DNA of 25,407 nt from JAICLK01 sp035478715 (GCA_035478715.1 DATIJK010000080.1:1-25407); one strand, 5' to 3'; shown: positions 1-7,651, numbered from the stretch's first letter. The notes: generated by a model not told the origin, from the sequence alone. Made by a program: numbers and translations.

Positions 1-2275
1 TAAAGTAACCGTCCAGATCCGCTAATTCGAAATGATATGTACGGCTCTTACGGACACGCGGCAATTTACGCCTGACCGCGCCTTTTACGACGAATTTGTT
101 ATCGAAAGCTTCAGCGGCAGCTGTCGATACGGCTTCGCTAATACCGGTTGCGACCGGAGCTGTGGCAGTTGCAGGCGCGTCGGACTTATCGGCATCTTTC
201 TTGGCCATGCTGAGCGGCTGGCCGACTTTGCAATTATCGCGGTAAATCGCGACAGCCTTCAGGCCCATTTTCCACGAGTCAAGGTGCAGCTGTTCGACAT
301 CCTCGACCGTTACGTCTTCGGGCATATTAATGGTCTTGCTGATAGCACCAGAAAGGAACGGCTGGACCGCCGACATCATCTTTACGTGGCCCAAATAATG
401 AATGGCGTTATCGCCCATCGAACAGGCGAAAACGGGCTCGTGTTCCTTCTTTAAATGGGGTGCGCCAAGTATTGTCTTTTCGACATCAATGTACGCCACA
501 ATTTCGTCTGCTTGCTTTTGCGTGTAGCCCAAAGCTATCAAAGCACGCGGCACAGTCTGGTTGACGATAACCATGTTACCGCCGCCCACTAATTTCTTCA
601 TTTTGACCAATCCAAGATCCGGCTCGATGCCGGTCGTGTCGCAGTCCATCATCAGGCCGATGGTGCCGGTCGGTGCCAACAGGCTGGCCTGCGAATTCCG
701 CACGCCGTATAGCTCGCCCAGCTCTACTGCTTCGTCCCAAGCGCTTGCAGCAGCGCTCAAAAGTTCTTCTGGAACCATGCTGGCATCGATATCGGACACT
801 GCCCTGCGGTGCATCCTGAGTACGTTCAGCGTGTTTTCGCGGTCGTTGTGATAGCCGGCAAACGGACCGACCTTGCGTGCAATCTTGGCACTGACAGCGT
901 ACGAATGGCCGGTCATCAGCGCTGTGATAGCCGCAGCCTGTGCCCTGCCCTCGTCTGAGTCATACGGCAGACCTTGCGCCATCAATAATGCCCCCAGGTT
1001 CGCATAGCCGATACCCAGTTCGCGGTAAGCACGGGCATTCTTACCAATCTTGTCTGTCGGGTATGATGCGTAACCTACCAGGATTTCCTGCGCTGTAAAC
1101 ATAATCTCAACGGTGTGTTTGTAGGCCTCAATGTCAAACGTGTTGTCATCCTTGAGGTATTTCAGCAGATTGATCGATGCCAGGTTACAAGCGGAGTTAT
1201 TCAGGTGCATGTATTCGCTGCATGGATTGCTGCCTTCGATTCGACCGGCGTTCGGCGTGGTGTGCCACCGGTTGATTGTAGTATCGAACTGCATGCCGGG
1301 ATCTGCGCATTCCCAAGCCGCCTCGGCTATCTGGCGGAATAGATCGCGGGCTTTCATCGTCTTGACGACTTTACCGGTAGATACTTCAACCAAATCCCAG
1401 TCATCATCATTCTGCACTGCCTGCATGAAATCATCGGTGACACGGACAGAGTTATTGGCGTTCTGGTACTGGACCGAGAAGATGTCTTTGCCGTCCAGCG
1501 TCATATCAAAGCCGTTAGCTTCGAGTACGCGGGCCTTTCGCTCTTCGATAGCTTTACACCAGACAAATTCAACGACATCCGGGTGGTCGGCATTCAGGAT
1601 GACCATTTTTGCAGCCCGGCGAGTCTTGCCGCCGCTCTTGATTGCACCAGCCACAGAGTCAGCTCCACGCATGAAGCTTAAGGGGCCTGATGCCTTGCCG
1701 GCACTTTTACCGAGTGGTTCAGCCGATGAACGGATATGGCTGATGTTTAGTCCAGATCCGGATCCGCCTTTGAATATCAAACCCTCTTCGGTATACCAGT
1801 TAAGAATTGAGCGCATCGTGTCTTCGACTTCTAATATAAAGCAAGCGCTTGCCTGTTGTGATCTGCCGGCGGCACCGATGTTAAACCAAACCGGCGAGTT
1901 GAAAGCTGCACGCTGCGTCGCCAGGATGAATTTGAGTTCTTCCTGGAAATCGGCGGCTTCGGTTTCGTTATCGAAATAACCTTCTTGCAAACCATGGCGC
2001 GTAATCGTTTCGGCTACGCGGTCGACAAGGTGTTTGAGTGAGGACTCACGCGTATCAGTTCCAGGCGTACCACTGAAATATTTTTGAGCTACGATATTGA
2101 TGGCATTCAGCGACCAATCCTCCGGGAATTCTACGCCGCGCTGTTCGAAGACTGGCTTGCCGGTCTGCGGATTCATAATGATAGAGTCGCGCTTGACCCA
2201 TTTTAGTTGGTCGTACGCTTTAGATTTTGGGCGGGTGAAAAATCGCCTGACCCCTAAGGTTGTAGTTTGTGCCAT
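1..2275 (-). CDS. nrdJ: Class II (adenosylcobalamin-dependent) ribonucleotide reductase, partial
   Basis: Reduces ribonucleotides to deoxyribonucleotides using a cobalamin-generated thiyl radical, so it needs no oxygen. The frame is open from ATG at 2275 to the window edge (about 758 residues), with the C-terminus beyond position 1. Visible landmarks are Cys145 in SACF (first redox cysteine), NPCSE with Cys352 (radical cysteine and catalytic Glu), and Cys363 in ACNL. The 11-residue gap between the last two is the spacing known for class II enzymes. A phosphate-binding APTGTIG motif lies further on. Near the edge there is an RRKLPRVRKSRTY segment typical of the C-terminal region of bacterial B12-type enzymes. 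GAGGG four bases before the ATG is a weak ribosome site. It lies downstream of nrdR, has its own consensus promoter, and is the likely NrdR target. No class I subunit is seen. Confidence 0.96.
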   Translation of the reverse strand, partial: MAQTTTLGVRRFFTRPKSKAYDQLKWVKRDSIIMNPQTGKPVFEQRGVEFPEDWSLNAINIVAQKYFSGTPGTDTRESSLKHLVDRVAETITRHGLQEGYFDNETEAADFQEELKFILATQRAAFNSPVWFNIGAAGRSQQASACFILEVEDTMRSILNWYTEEGLIFKGGSGSGLNISHIRSSAEPLGKSAGKASGPLSFMRGADSVAGAIKSGGKTRRAAKMVILNADHPDVVEFVWCKAIEERKARVLEANGFDMTLDGKDIFSVQYQNANNSVRVTDDFMQAVQNDDDWDLVEVSTGKVVKTMKARDLFRQIAEAAWECADPGMQFDTTINRWHTTPNAGRIEGSNPCSEYMHLNNSACNLASINLLKYLKDDNTFDIEAYKHTVEIMFTAQEILVGYASYPTDKIGKNARAYRELGIGYANLGALLMAQGLPYDSDEGRAQAAAITALMTGHSYAVSAKIARKVGPFAGYHNDRENTLNVLRMHRRAVSDIDASMVPEELLSAAASAWDEAVELGELYGVRNSQASLLAPTGTIGLMMDCDTTGIEPDLGLVKMKKLVGGGNMVIVNQTVPRALIALGYTQKQADEIVAYIDVEKTILGAPHLKKEHEPVFACSMGDNAIHYLGHVKMMSAVQPFLSGAISKTINMPEDVTVEDVEQLHLDSWKMGLKAVAIYRDNCKVGQPLSMAKKDADKSDAPATATAPVATGISEAVSTAAAEAFDNKFVVKGAVRRKLPRVRKSRTYHFELADLDGYF

Positions 2276-2428
2276 GATACCCTCACTTCTTTTCGGCTAG
2301 TTTTGAGACTGTTTTGGACCCATAAAAAGCCGTTAATATTTAGGTTTTTTGTTGTTAATTAAAGAGTCCGGTCAGTAATGCGCCCGCTCTCAAAGGGCGA
2401 TTAAAAACTCATGGGCTCCTCTCCGGGC
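2276..2428 (-). other. nrdJ 5' leader, partly structured
   Basis: This is the predicted untranslated leader of nrdJ, about 150 bases. A short G+C-rich hairpin lies at 2381-2399 (arms CGCCC/GGGCG). The remainder near the start codon is A+T-rich and looks unstructured. I found no cobalamin riboswitch landmarks. It may be a plain leader or an unclassified regulatory RNA. Confidence 0.4.
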
Positions 2429-2434
2429 TTCATA

Positions 2435-2464
2435 ATTATATGGCTCCCGGGGAGCAGCTGTCAA
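2435..2464 (-). promoter_or_regulatory. Promoter of nrdJ (TTGACA-18-TATAAT)
   Basis: On the minus strand, -35 TTGACA is at 2459-2464 and -10 TATAAT at 2435-2440, with an 18-base spacer. Both hexamers match the sigma70-type consensus perfectly. Transcription should start near 2428, leaving a leader of about 150 bases before nrdJ. The spacer holds a perfect 13-base palindrome (2443-2455), and the -35 lies in one arm of a second inverted repeat (2459-2481), so repression at this site is plausible. No transcript data are available. Confidence 0.7.
2443..2455. repeat. 13-base palindrome inside the nrdJ promoter spacer
   Basis: The sequence GCTCCCGGGGAGC pairs six bases on each side around one central G and sits exactly between the -35 and -10 boxes of the nrdJ promoter. 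Its G+C richness is unlike the AT-rich NrdR box, so if it is an operator it probably serves a different regulator. Confidence 0.6.
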
Positions 2465-2481
2465 AGGTTTATCCTTTGACA
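2459..2481. repeat. Perfect 9-bp inverted repeat over nrdR stop and nrdJ -35
   Basis: TGTCAAAGG (2459-2467) and CCTTTGACA (2473-2481) are perfect inverted copies around a 5-base loop. The left arm carries the nrdJ -35; the right arm is the last nrdR codons, and the nrdR stop is in the loop. There is no T-run after it, so it is a poor intrinsic terminator. It could be an operator or a hairpin at the nrdR mRNA end. Confidence 0.7.
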
Positions 2482-2945
2482 ATTTCTGTGGTTTTCCTCT
2501 GTTTTATCTGCGAAAGTTCGCGTTCGAATCCGGCGATGTTCTTGAAACGCCGATAGACACTTGCAAACCTAACGTACGCGACTTCGTTAAGTATAGCCAG
2601 CCGGTCCATGATCATATCGCCGATCTTCGCCGAACTTACTTCTGATTCGCCGCAGGCATATAGTTCACGTTCGACATCGGTAACCAACCGTTCAAGCTGC
2701 ATAGCTGTTATCGTGGTCTTTTCGCTGGCCCTTAATAAGCCCGACATCAATTTATCCCGGCTGAACATTTCACGGACGCCGCTGTTTTTTACGACAACCA
2801 GCTGTGGCCGCTCCAGCCTTTCGTATGTCGTGAACCGCTCCCCGCACTGCGGACACATACGCCGCCGCCGGATTGCTTCTCCGTCCGCTACATCCCTTGA
2901 TTCGATTACCTTTGTGTCATCGTATTGACACGCTATACATTTCAC
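2469..2945 (-). CDS. nrdR: Transcriptional repressor NrdR
   Basis: Zinc-ribbon/ATP-cone repressor of ribonucleotide reductase genes that senses dATP/ATP. From the chosen start the protein is 158 residues, close to the usual family length (about 150-160). Cys3, Cys6, Cys31 and Cys34 form the N-terminal zinc ribbon (CIAC and CPQC), followed by RFTTYER and the ATP-cone (about 46-136). An in-frame ATG at 3002 would add 19 residues before the ribbon. GTG at 2945 is preferred because AAGGAGG lies 8-9 bases upstream and because NrdR proteins normally begin just before the first CxxC. It is followed by nrdJ. Its own promoter carries candidate NrdR boxes, suggesting autoregulation. Confidence 0.96.
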   Translation of the reverse strand: MKCIACQYDDTKVIESRDVADGEAIRRRRMCPQCGERFTTYERLERPQLVVVKNSGVREMFSRDKLMSGLLRASEKTTITAMQLERLVTDVERELYACGESEVSSAKIGDMIMDRLAILNEVAYVRFASVYRRFKNIAGFERELSQIKQRKTTEIVKG

Positions 2946-2998
2946 GTCTAGAACACCTCCTTTGTTCAGTTGTAAGGTGCGAGCGCCGTATATTTTGC

Positions 2999-3045
2999 CC
3001 ATATATAGCGTTTGTTAATTAGATAATAGCGCCATCCATAGCGCT
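2999..3045. promoter_or_regulatory. Candidate pair of NrdR boxes
   Basis: Read on the minus strand, CTATATATGG (2999-3008) agrees with the recalled core CWATATATWG at 9 of 10 positions. A second element, CTATGGATGG (3032-3041), agrees at 7 of 10 and is the centre of an 18-base imperfect palindrome with arms AGCGC/GCGCT (3028-3045). Their centres are 33 bp apart, about three helical turns, close to the roughly 31-32 bp known for NrdR box pairs. One overlaps the promoter spacer and the other lies just downstream of the start site. Confidence 0.5.
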
Positions 3046-3052
3046 TTTGCAA
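3023..3052 (-). promoter_or_regulatory. Promoter of nrdR (TTGCAA-18-TATTAT)
   Basis: On the minus strand, -35 TTGCAA is at 3047-3052 and -10 TATTAT at 3023-3028, spaced by 18 bases. The spacer is almost wholly occupied by an imperfect inverted repeat (3028-3045), a candidate operator. The predicted start near 3016 gives a leader of about 70 bases that contains the AAGGAGG site. Confidence 0.6.
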
Positions 3053-3087
3053 ACGAATAGTGCTGTATTATTTAGAACGAATGCAGC

Positions 3088-4446
3088 CTATTTTTTATCA
3101 TCAGAACTATCGTCCTGATCTTTATGTCGCCGTAACCTGCGCATGAACGATGGCTTATCGAGCTTGTCTTCTTCTACAACATGATTGCTTATAAATGGCT
3201 CATCAGCTTCAGCAGTTTCTTCTGCTTCTTTTTCGTGCTCAAGATCGGTTTTTTCTACTGTCGGCTTATCTTTGTGGATATCGTCGATCTTTATATCATC
3301 CTTCCAGATATCAGGAGTTGTATGGCTATTATCCAGTACTGATTCTGGTTGCTTCTCATCTTCATCAAGGTTCATATCTATATCTGACATCGCGTGGTCG
3401 TCAGGAACACTTGCCGTCGTGTTACCGACACCGGCTGGCCGGTCTTCGAGCGCATTTTCCATGCCGGGACTTTGCGAACGCTTGGCGAAGTATGCCGCAT
3501 CAAATCCGGTCGCGACGACAGTTATGATGATTTCACCCTCTATATCGGGATTAATCGTCGCACCGAAAATTATATTCGCTTCCGGATCTGCAGCCGACGT
3601 AATGGCTTCCGCAGCAGTGTTAATTTCGTGCATGGACAAATCATTGCCGCCAATAACGTTAAACAGGATTCCGCGGGCACCATCAATGGATACTTCAAGC
3701 AGTGGTGATTCAACTGCTTGTTGTGCTGCCTGAATCGCACGGTTTTCACCGCCAGCGCGTCCGATACCCATCAGCGCCGAACCTGCATTGCTCATAACAG
3801 TCTTTACATCGGCAAAGTCGAGGTTGATCAAACCGTGGACAGTAATCAAATCCGATATACCCTGCACACCTTGGCGCAATACATCGTCGGCTACTTTGAA
3901 CGCTTCGATCAATGGGGTCTGACGGTCGATAGTTTGCAGCAATTTATCGTTCGGAATGATGATCAAAGTGTCTACGGATTTCCGTAGGTTTTCTATGGCA
4001 ATATCGGCATTTTTACGTCGTTTTTCTCCTTCAAATGCAAATGGTTTTGTTGCAAATCCTACAACTAATATCTCCATATCCTTTGCGACCTTTGCAACGA
4101 CCGGACCAGCACCACTGCCCGTACCGCCACCCGCTCCGATAGTCACGAAAACCATGTCGGCGCCTTGCAGTGCCTCTTTTATTTCATCTATGGATTCTTC
4201 GGCTGCACGTTGGCCCACAGCAGGATTTGCACCGCCGCCCAGCCCACGGGTAGTTTCTCTGCCAATATGAATTTTATGCTGGGCTCTCGAGTGATATAAG
4301 TCTTGCGCGTCGGTATTGACTGCGATGAATTCTACACCGTCGACGCCCGCATCAACCATACGGTTAATTGCGGCACCACCGGCACCGCCGACCCCTACGA
4401 CTTTAATTTTTGCGAAAGTTTCTATAGCTGGTTCAACTTGCGGCAT
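3088..4446 (-). CDS. ftsZ: Cell division protein FtsZ
   Basis: Tubulin-like GTPase that polymerises into the division ring. It is 452 residues. The N-terminal nucleotide domain has VGVGGAGGAAINRM (about 17-30), the GGGTGSG signature at 106-112, and the T7-loop catalytic stretch NLDFAD at 208-213. The conserved core ends near residue 315. An acidic, probably disordered linker of about 110 residues follows, ending in KPSFMRRLRRH. This resembles the FtsZ C-terminal peptide (IPxFLRR type) that binds FtsA, and is then followed by a charged D/K-rich tail. AAGG eight bases upstream is a modest ribosome site. It lies downstream of ftsA, the classical order, with its own promoter in the 129-base gap. 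Confidence 0.98.
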   Translation of the reverse strand: MPQVEPAIETFAKIKVVGVGGAGGAAINRMVDAGVDGVEFIAVNTDAQDLYHSRAQHKIHIGRETTRGLGGGANPAVGQRAAEESIDEIKEALQGADMVFVTIGAGGGTGSGAGPVVAKVAKDMEILVVGFATKPFAFEGEKRRKNADIAIENLRKSVDTLIIIPNDKLLQTIDRQTPLIEAFKVADDVLRQGVQGISDLITVHGLINLDFADVKTVMSNAGSALMGIGRAGGENRAIQAAQQAVESPLLEVSIDGARGILFNVIGGNDLSMHEINTAAEAITSAADPEANIIFGATINPDIEGEIIITVVATGFDAAYFAKRSQSPGMENALEDRPAGVGNTTASVPDDHAMSDIDMNLDEDEKQPESVLDNSHTTPDIWKDDIKIDDIHKDKPTVEKTDLEHEKEAEETAEADEPFISNHVVEEDKLDKPSFMRRLRRHKDQDDSSDDKK

Positions 4447-4485
4447 GATGTACCTTGTTCCCTGTTGTCAGTAGTAATAGTCACT

Positions 4486-4514
4486 AGTATAGCGCTTGAG
4501 TGGAATCGGTTCAA
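4486..4514 (-). promoter_or_regulatory. Promoter of ftsZ (TTGAAC-17-TATACT)
   Basis: On the minus strand, -35 TTGAAC is at 4509-4514 and -10 TATACT at 4486-4491, with a 17-base spacer. The -10 is the end of a 12-mer (AAGCGCTATACT, 4486-4497) that occurs identically before ftsA. The predicted leader is about 30-35 bases and holds the AAGG site. Confidence 0.65.
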
Positions 4515-4575
4515 TAAATTACCCAGAACATTTTAAAAACAATTTTGCACGTGCAGATTATGTATGCAGCGATTT

Positions 4576-5811
4576 TTAGTGCCGCTTAAAGTAGCCAATA
4601 AAATTATCCAGTACGCCAGGCACGTTAAACGTTGATTGACGCTTCCCTGATTCATGGTGTTCATCAGGCAAAAGTAACATATCCAACAGCATCAGTCCGA
4701 TTGCCGCATAATATGACGGGTCGTCAACCGTATCTACTAGCCCGGTGAGCGGCTGGATCTTGCCGACTCGCGCTGCAACCTGCAAAGTGTCCCTGGTAAA
4801 TTCTGCCATTCCGGGCAATTTTGCCGTTCCGCCACTCAATACCGCACCGCCTGGAAGCTTGCGAGAACGATGTATTTTATGCAACTCCCGGTCGACGTAT
4901 TCTAATAATTCTTCGACGCGCGCCTCTGTTATCATCGTTATATCACTTGAATCGTAGGTATAATGTCCGTCTTTATTCGACACGGATACTGTAAGTTTTT
5001 TGTTGTTTTTTTGTAAACTTGCATGTTTAACTTTAACTTCTTCGGCAACATCAAGATCGGTTTTCAGGCCTATGGCAAGATCATTTGTAATGTGTGTCCC
5101 ACCGATTGGCAATACTGCGACGTGCTGCACTTCACCATCTTCGATAACTACAATATTTGTGGTACCGGCACCAATATCAATCAAAACCGTTCCCGCTTCT
5201 CTTTGCTGGCGGGTCAGTAAAGCTTCGGCGGCCGCTAAGCTCGAAACGGTATATCGCGTGGGTAGGATCTGCGCTTTTTCTAATGCGGTGCTTAAATTCC
5301 TGAGGTTTGGCGTAGCTGCGGTAACGATATGCGTATCTACCTCAAGGCGCACGCCGTGCATACCTACTGGATCTTTGATATTCGGTTGGCCGTCCAGGCT
5401 GTAATTCTTGGCAAATACCTGAATGATTTCTCTGTTTGGCGGCAACTGTACGACCGCTGCAGCTTCTTCGACCCGCAATCGGTCTTCGACGGTGATTTCC
5501 CTGTTGGCTGCGCTTATTGCGATAACTCCTTTGGAGTTGATACCGCTGACATGGGCACCGTTAATATTAACCGTTGCTCTGTCGATATGAACTCCAGATA
5601 CGCGTTCGGCTTCTGTGATCGCTTGCACGATCGCCTCAGTTACATCATCAGAATGTACGACAACACCTTTACGCATCCCCATATTCTGAGATCTGCCATG
5701 GCCGATTATCGAAGGCCTGGCATCACCCGGGCGCTGCATGCCAACGACACAACGAACCGTACTCGTACCAATATCTAAACCGACAAAGTGCGTTGGAGGA
5801 CTTTCGCGCAT
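4576..5811 (-). CDS. ftsA: Cell division protein FtsA
   Basis: Actin-like ATPase that tethers FtsZ to the membrane. From the chosen start it has 411 residues. Phosphate-1 motif FVGLDIGTSTVRCVVG is near the N-terminus, phosphate-2 is LIDIGAGTTNIVV, and the adenosine motif is GGAVLSGGTAKLPG. The C-terminus (PGVLDNFIGYFKRH) has the look of the amphipathic membrane-targeting helix. The frame stays open to a TTG at 5847, with another ATG at 5838. However, a TATACT box at 5818-5823 lies six bases before ATG 5811 and its -35 coincides with that TTG. ATG 5811, on a leaderless transcript, is therefore the best start. It sits between map and ftsZ. Confidence 0.96.
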   Translation of the reverse strand: MRESPPTHFVGLDIGTSTVRCVVGMQRPGDARPSIIGHGRSQNMGMRKGVVVHSDDVTEAIVQAITEAERVSGVHIDRATVNINGAHVSGINSKGVIAISAANREITVEDRLRVEEAAAVVQLPPNREIIQVFAKNYSLDGQPNIKDPVGMHGVRLEVDTHIVTAATPNLRNLSTALEKAQILPTRYTVSSLAAAEALLTRQQREAGTVLIDIGAGTTNIVVIEDGEVQHVAVLPIGGTHITNDLAIGLKTDLDVAEEVKVKHASLQKNNKKLTVSVSNKDGHYTYDSSDITMITEARVEELLEYVDRELHKIHRSRKLPGGAVLSGGTAKLPGMAEFTRDTLQVAARVGKIQPLTGLVDTVDDPSYYAAIGLMLLDMLLLPDEHHESGKRQSTFNVPGVLDNFIGYFKRH

Positions 5812-5817
5812 GGAGGA

Positions 5818-5847
5818 AGTATAGCGCTTATTCTTCATTTTGAGCAA
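5818..5847 (-). promoter_or_regulatory. Promoter of ftsA, apparently leaderless
   Basis: On the minus strand, -35 TTGCTC is at 5842-5847 and -10 TATACT at 5818-5823, with an 18-base spacer. Only six bases separate the -10 from the ATG at 5811, so transcription should begin at or next to the start codon. No Shine-Dalgarno sequence is visible. The 12-mer AAGCGCTATACT (5818-5829) is identical to that at ftsZ. Confidence 0.6.
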
Positions 5848-5892
5848 GTATGCTATAGCCGTGCTGCGTCAAAAAGTAGTACGTTTGACTTT

Positions 5893-6648
5893 TTACAGTG
5901 CGGTAAGAATTTCGGCGCCATCTTCGGTAATTGCTACCGTGTGTTCAAAATGTGCCGCCCTTGATTTATCCCAAGTCAACACCGTCCAACCGTCGGATCC
6001 TACGTACACTCGTTCTGTTCCTAGTGTTGCCATCGGCTCAATTGCTATCGTCATACCATTTGTAAGTTTCGGCCCGCTACCCTTTTTACCGTAGTTTGGA
6101 ACATTTGGATCTTCATGCACGCTATCACCGACGCCATGGCCGACTAAATCGCGAACAATACCGTATCCTCCGCGATTCAGGTCGTGTTCAATCTGAGAAC
6201 CGATATCACCCGTACGTACTCCGTCGTGCACGGCATTAATGCCGACATACAATGCCTTTTCGGTGTCGCGAACCAAATTTGCATCTTTTTGCGACAATGG
6301 CTTACCGGCAATCACAGATATCGCGGAATCGGTAACTAGATTCTTATATGTGACGCAAAAGTCCAAGCTGACAATGTCGCCATCTTGAATTACTCGCATA
6401 TCCGAAGGTATGCCATGCACGACTTCGTCATTCACCGATATACAAATTACATCAGGATAGCCCTGATACCCCAGGACTGAGGGTGCACCGCCAAGCTGCT
6501 TTAATTCTTTTTCGGCAAGGTGCGACAGGTCTTTCGTTGTCATTCCAGGTTCTAAATTTTTTTTCAGCAACTGCAATACAGTGGCAAGCATTTTACCACC
6601 GTCGCGCATTGCGTCTAGTTCTTGACGATTTTTAACGCGAGTGAACAT
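5893..6648 (-). CDS. map: Type I methionine aminopeptidase
   Basis: Removes the initiator methionine from new proteins, after deformylation by Def (also in this window). It is 251 residues, the normal type I length, with no insert. The pita-bread metal and catalytic residues all fall at the expected places: His79 (VVHGIPSD), Asp96 (SLDF), Asp107 (VTDSA), His171 (GHGVG), His178 (VHEDP), Glu204 (AIEPM) and Glu235 (HFEHTVA). The numbering is almost that of the E. coli enzyme. It begins seven bases after the adk stop, so it is translated from the rpsU-yqeY-adk transcript. This adk-map pairing echoes the ribosomal-protein operon order of many bacteria. Confidence 0.98.
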   Translation of the reverse strand: MFTRVKNRQELDAMRDGGKMLATVLQLLKKNLEPGMTTKDLSHLAEKELKQLGGAPSVLGYQGYPDVICISVNDEVVHGIPSDMRVIQDGDIVSLDFCVTYKNLVTDSAISVIAGKPLSQKDANLVRDTEKALYVGINAVHDGVRTGDIGSQIEHDLNRGGYGIVRDLVGHGVGDSVHEDPNVPNYGKKGSGPKLTNGMTIAIEPMATLGTERVYVGSDGWTVLTWDKSRAAHFEHTVAITEDGAEILTAL

Positions 6649-6654
6649 CGAAGA

Positions 6655-7197
6655 CTATTTTTTCCCGTTATCTATATAATGCACGATCTGGTCGTGGACT
6701 GCCCTTGGCGTCTGACCAGCATCGATATCAAACACATCGATACCGTCCGACTTTAAATGGTCGATGATCGGTAATGTCACATTACGATACTCACTGAAAC
6801 GCTTTGAAATCGCATCTTCCGTATCATCGGTGCGGCCGCGTTCAACGAGCCGGGACTTGACCACTTCTTCAGACGCTGTCAGGTGGATGACGGCAGTTAT
6901 ATCAAACCTGCCTTGTTTGACTTGGTCCAGAAGCCAGTCCGCCTGAGTAACCGTGCGCGGGAATCCATCCAAGACGAAGTGTTTTCTGGTATCAATCAGG
7001 TCCAATACTTTATCGAGCACTTTGATAACCTCTTCATCACTCAATAATTTGCCCTGGAGCATTTCTTGGCGGCGTTTGCCGGTGACAAGAACCCTTAATA
7101 TTTCACCGGTGGAAATCCAGGCGTACCCATGTTCATCGGCCAATAATTTGCCCTGCATGCTTTTTCCGGAACCAGCAACGCCCATAAGTATGATCAT
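6655..7197 (-). CDS. adk: Adenylate kinase, short LID-less form
   Basis: Catalyses ATP + AMP to 2 ADP, setting the adenylate balance. It is 180 residues, shorter than the usual 210-220. Walker A is GVAGSGKS (6-13), the AMP-binding segment includes STGEILR (29-35), and DGFPRT (78-82) is present with Arg81. Where most bacterial enzymes have a LID insert of about 30 residues, this one has only a short loop (ERGRTDDTEDAISKRF, about 119-134). This matches the short adenylate/UMP-CMP kinase type. The ATG overlaps the yqeY stop as ATGA (7194-7197), implying translational coupling. UMP/CMP kinase activity cannot be excluded from sequence. Confidence 0.92.
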   Translation of the reverse strand: MIILMGVAGSGKSMQGKLLADEHGYAWISTGEILRVLVTGKRRQEMLQGKLLSDEEVIKVLDKVLDLIDTRKHFVLDGFPRTVTQADWLLDQVKQGRFDITAVIHLTASEEVVKSRLVERGRTDDTEDAISKRFSEYRNVTLPIIDHLKSDGIDVFDIDAGQTPRAVHDQIVHYIDNGKK

Positions 7198-7649
7198 GCA
7201 TTCATCCTGTCTTTAACGGATTGCGCAATAAACGCTCCGTCGGCAGTTGGCCCGGCTTTTTGTTTGACCGAACCGATAATCTTGCCCATCGTCTGGGGGC
7301 TGACCGGACCGATCTCATCTATAGCGGCTTGAATCAATTTGTCGATTTCTTCTTTTGATAATGCTTCTGGCAGGTATTTTTCTATAATTGCTTTTTCGGA
7401 TAACTCTTCAGCGGCGCGTTCGCTATTGCCGGCCTTTTCGTATGCATCCGCGCTTTCCTGTCGTTTTTTGGCTTCTTTTGCCAATACAGTGCTGACTGCA
7501 TCATCATCTAAGTCGCCGGTACCTTTGATGCCCTTATCGACTTCCGCATAGGTGATCGCGCTTTTAATTGAACGCAGTACACTCAATGACTTTGCATCTT
7601 TTGAGCGCAGGGCGTTTTTCAGATCCTGCTCGATTTGCTCTTTGAGCAT
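7194..7649 (-). CDS. yqeY: GatB/YqeY domain protein
   Basis: A 151-residue protein of the YqeY family, related to the C-terminal domain of the amidotransferase subunit GatB. The exact role of the stand-alone form is not settled; it is thought to touch tRNA or tRNA-dependent amidation. Visible features are a helical N-terminal half (about 1-85, starting LKEQIEQDLKNALRSKD with VLRSIKSAI) and the C-terminal domain with KYLPEALSKEEI and the MGKIIGSVK motif. It begins two bases after rpsU and overlaps adk by four bases, so it belongs to one operon. The rpsU-yqeY neighbourhood is common in bacteria, which supports a translation-related role. Confidence 0.93.
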   Translation of the reverse strand: MLKEQIEQDLKNALRSKDAKSLSVLRSIKSAITYAEVDKGIKGTGDLDDDAVSTVLAKEAKKRQESADAYEKAGNSERAAEELSEKAIIEKYLPEALSKEEIDKLIQAAIDEIGPVSPQTMGKIIGSVKQKAGPTADGAFIAQSVKDRMNA

Positions 7650-7651
7650 TG

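Noticed and set aside
32..2300. Several plus-strand frames of 67-282 residues
   Set aside because: They lie opposite the nrdJ coding frame, which is open for over 750 codons with all class II catalytic motifs.
2276..2428. Cobalamin riboswitch before the B12-dependent reductase
   Set aside because: The expected B12-box and GCCACTG landmarks were not seen and the leader is short for that class.
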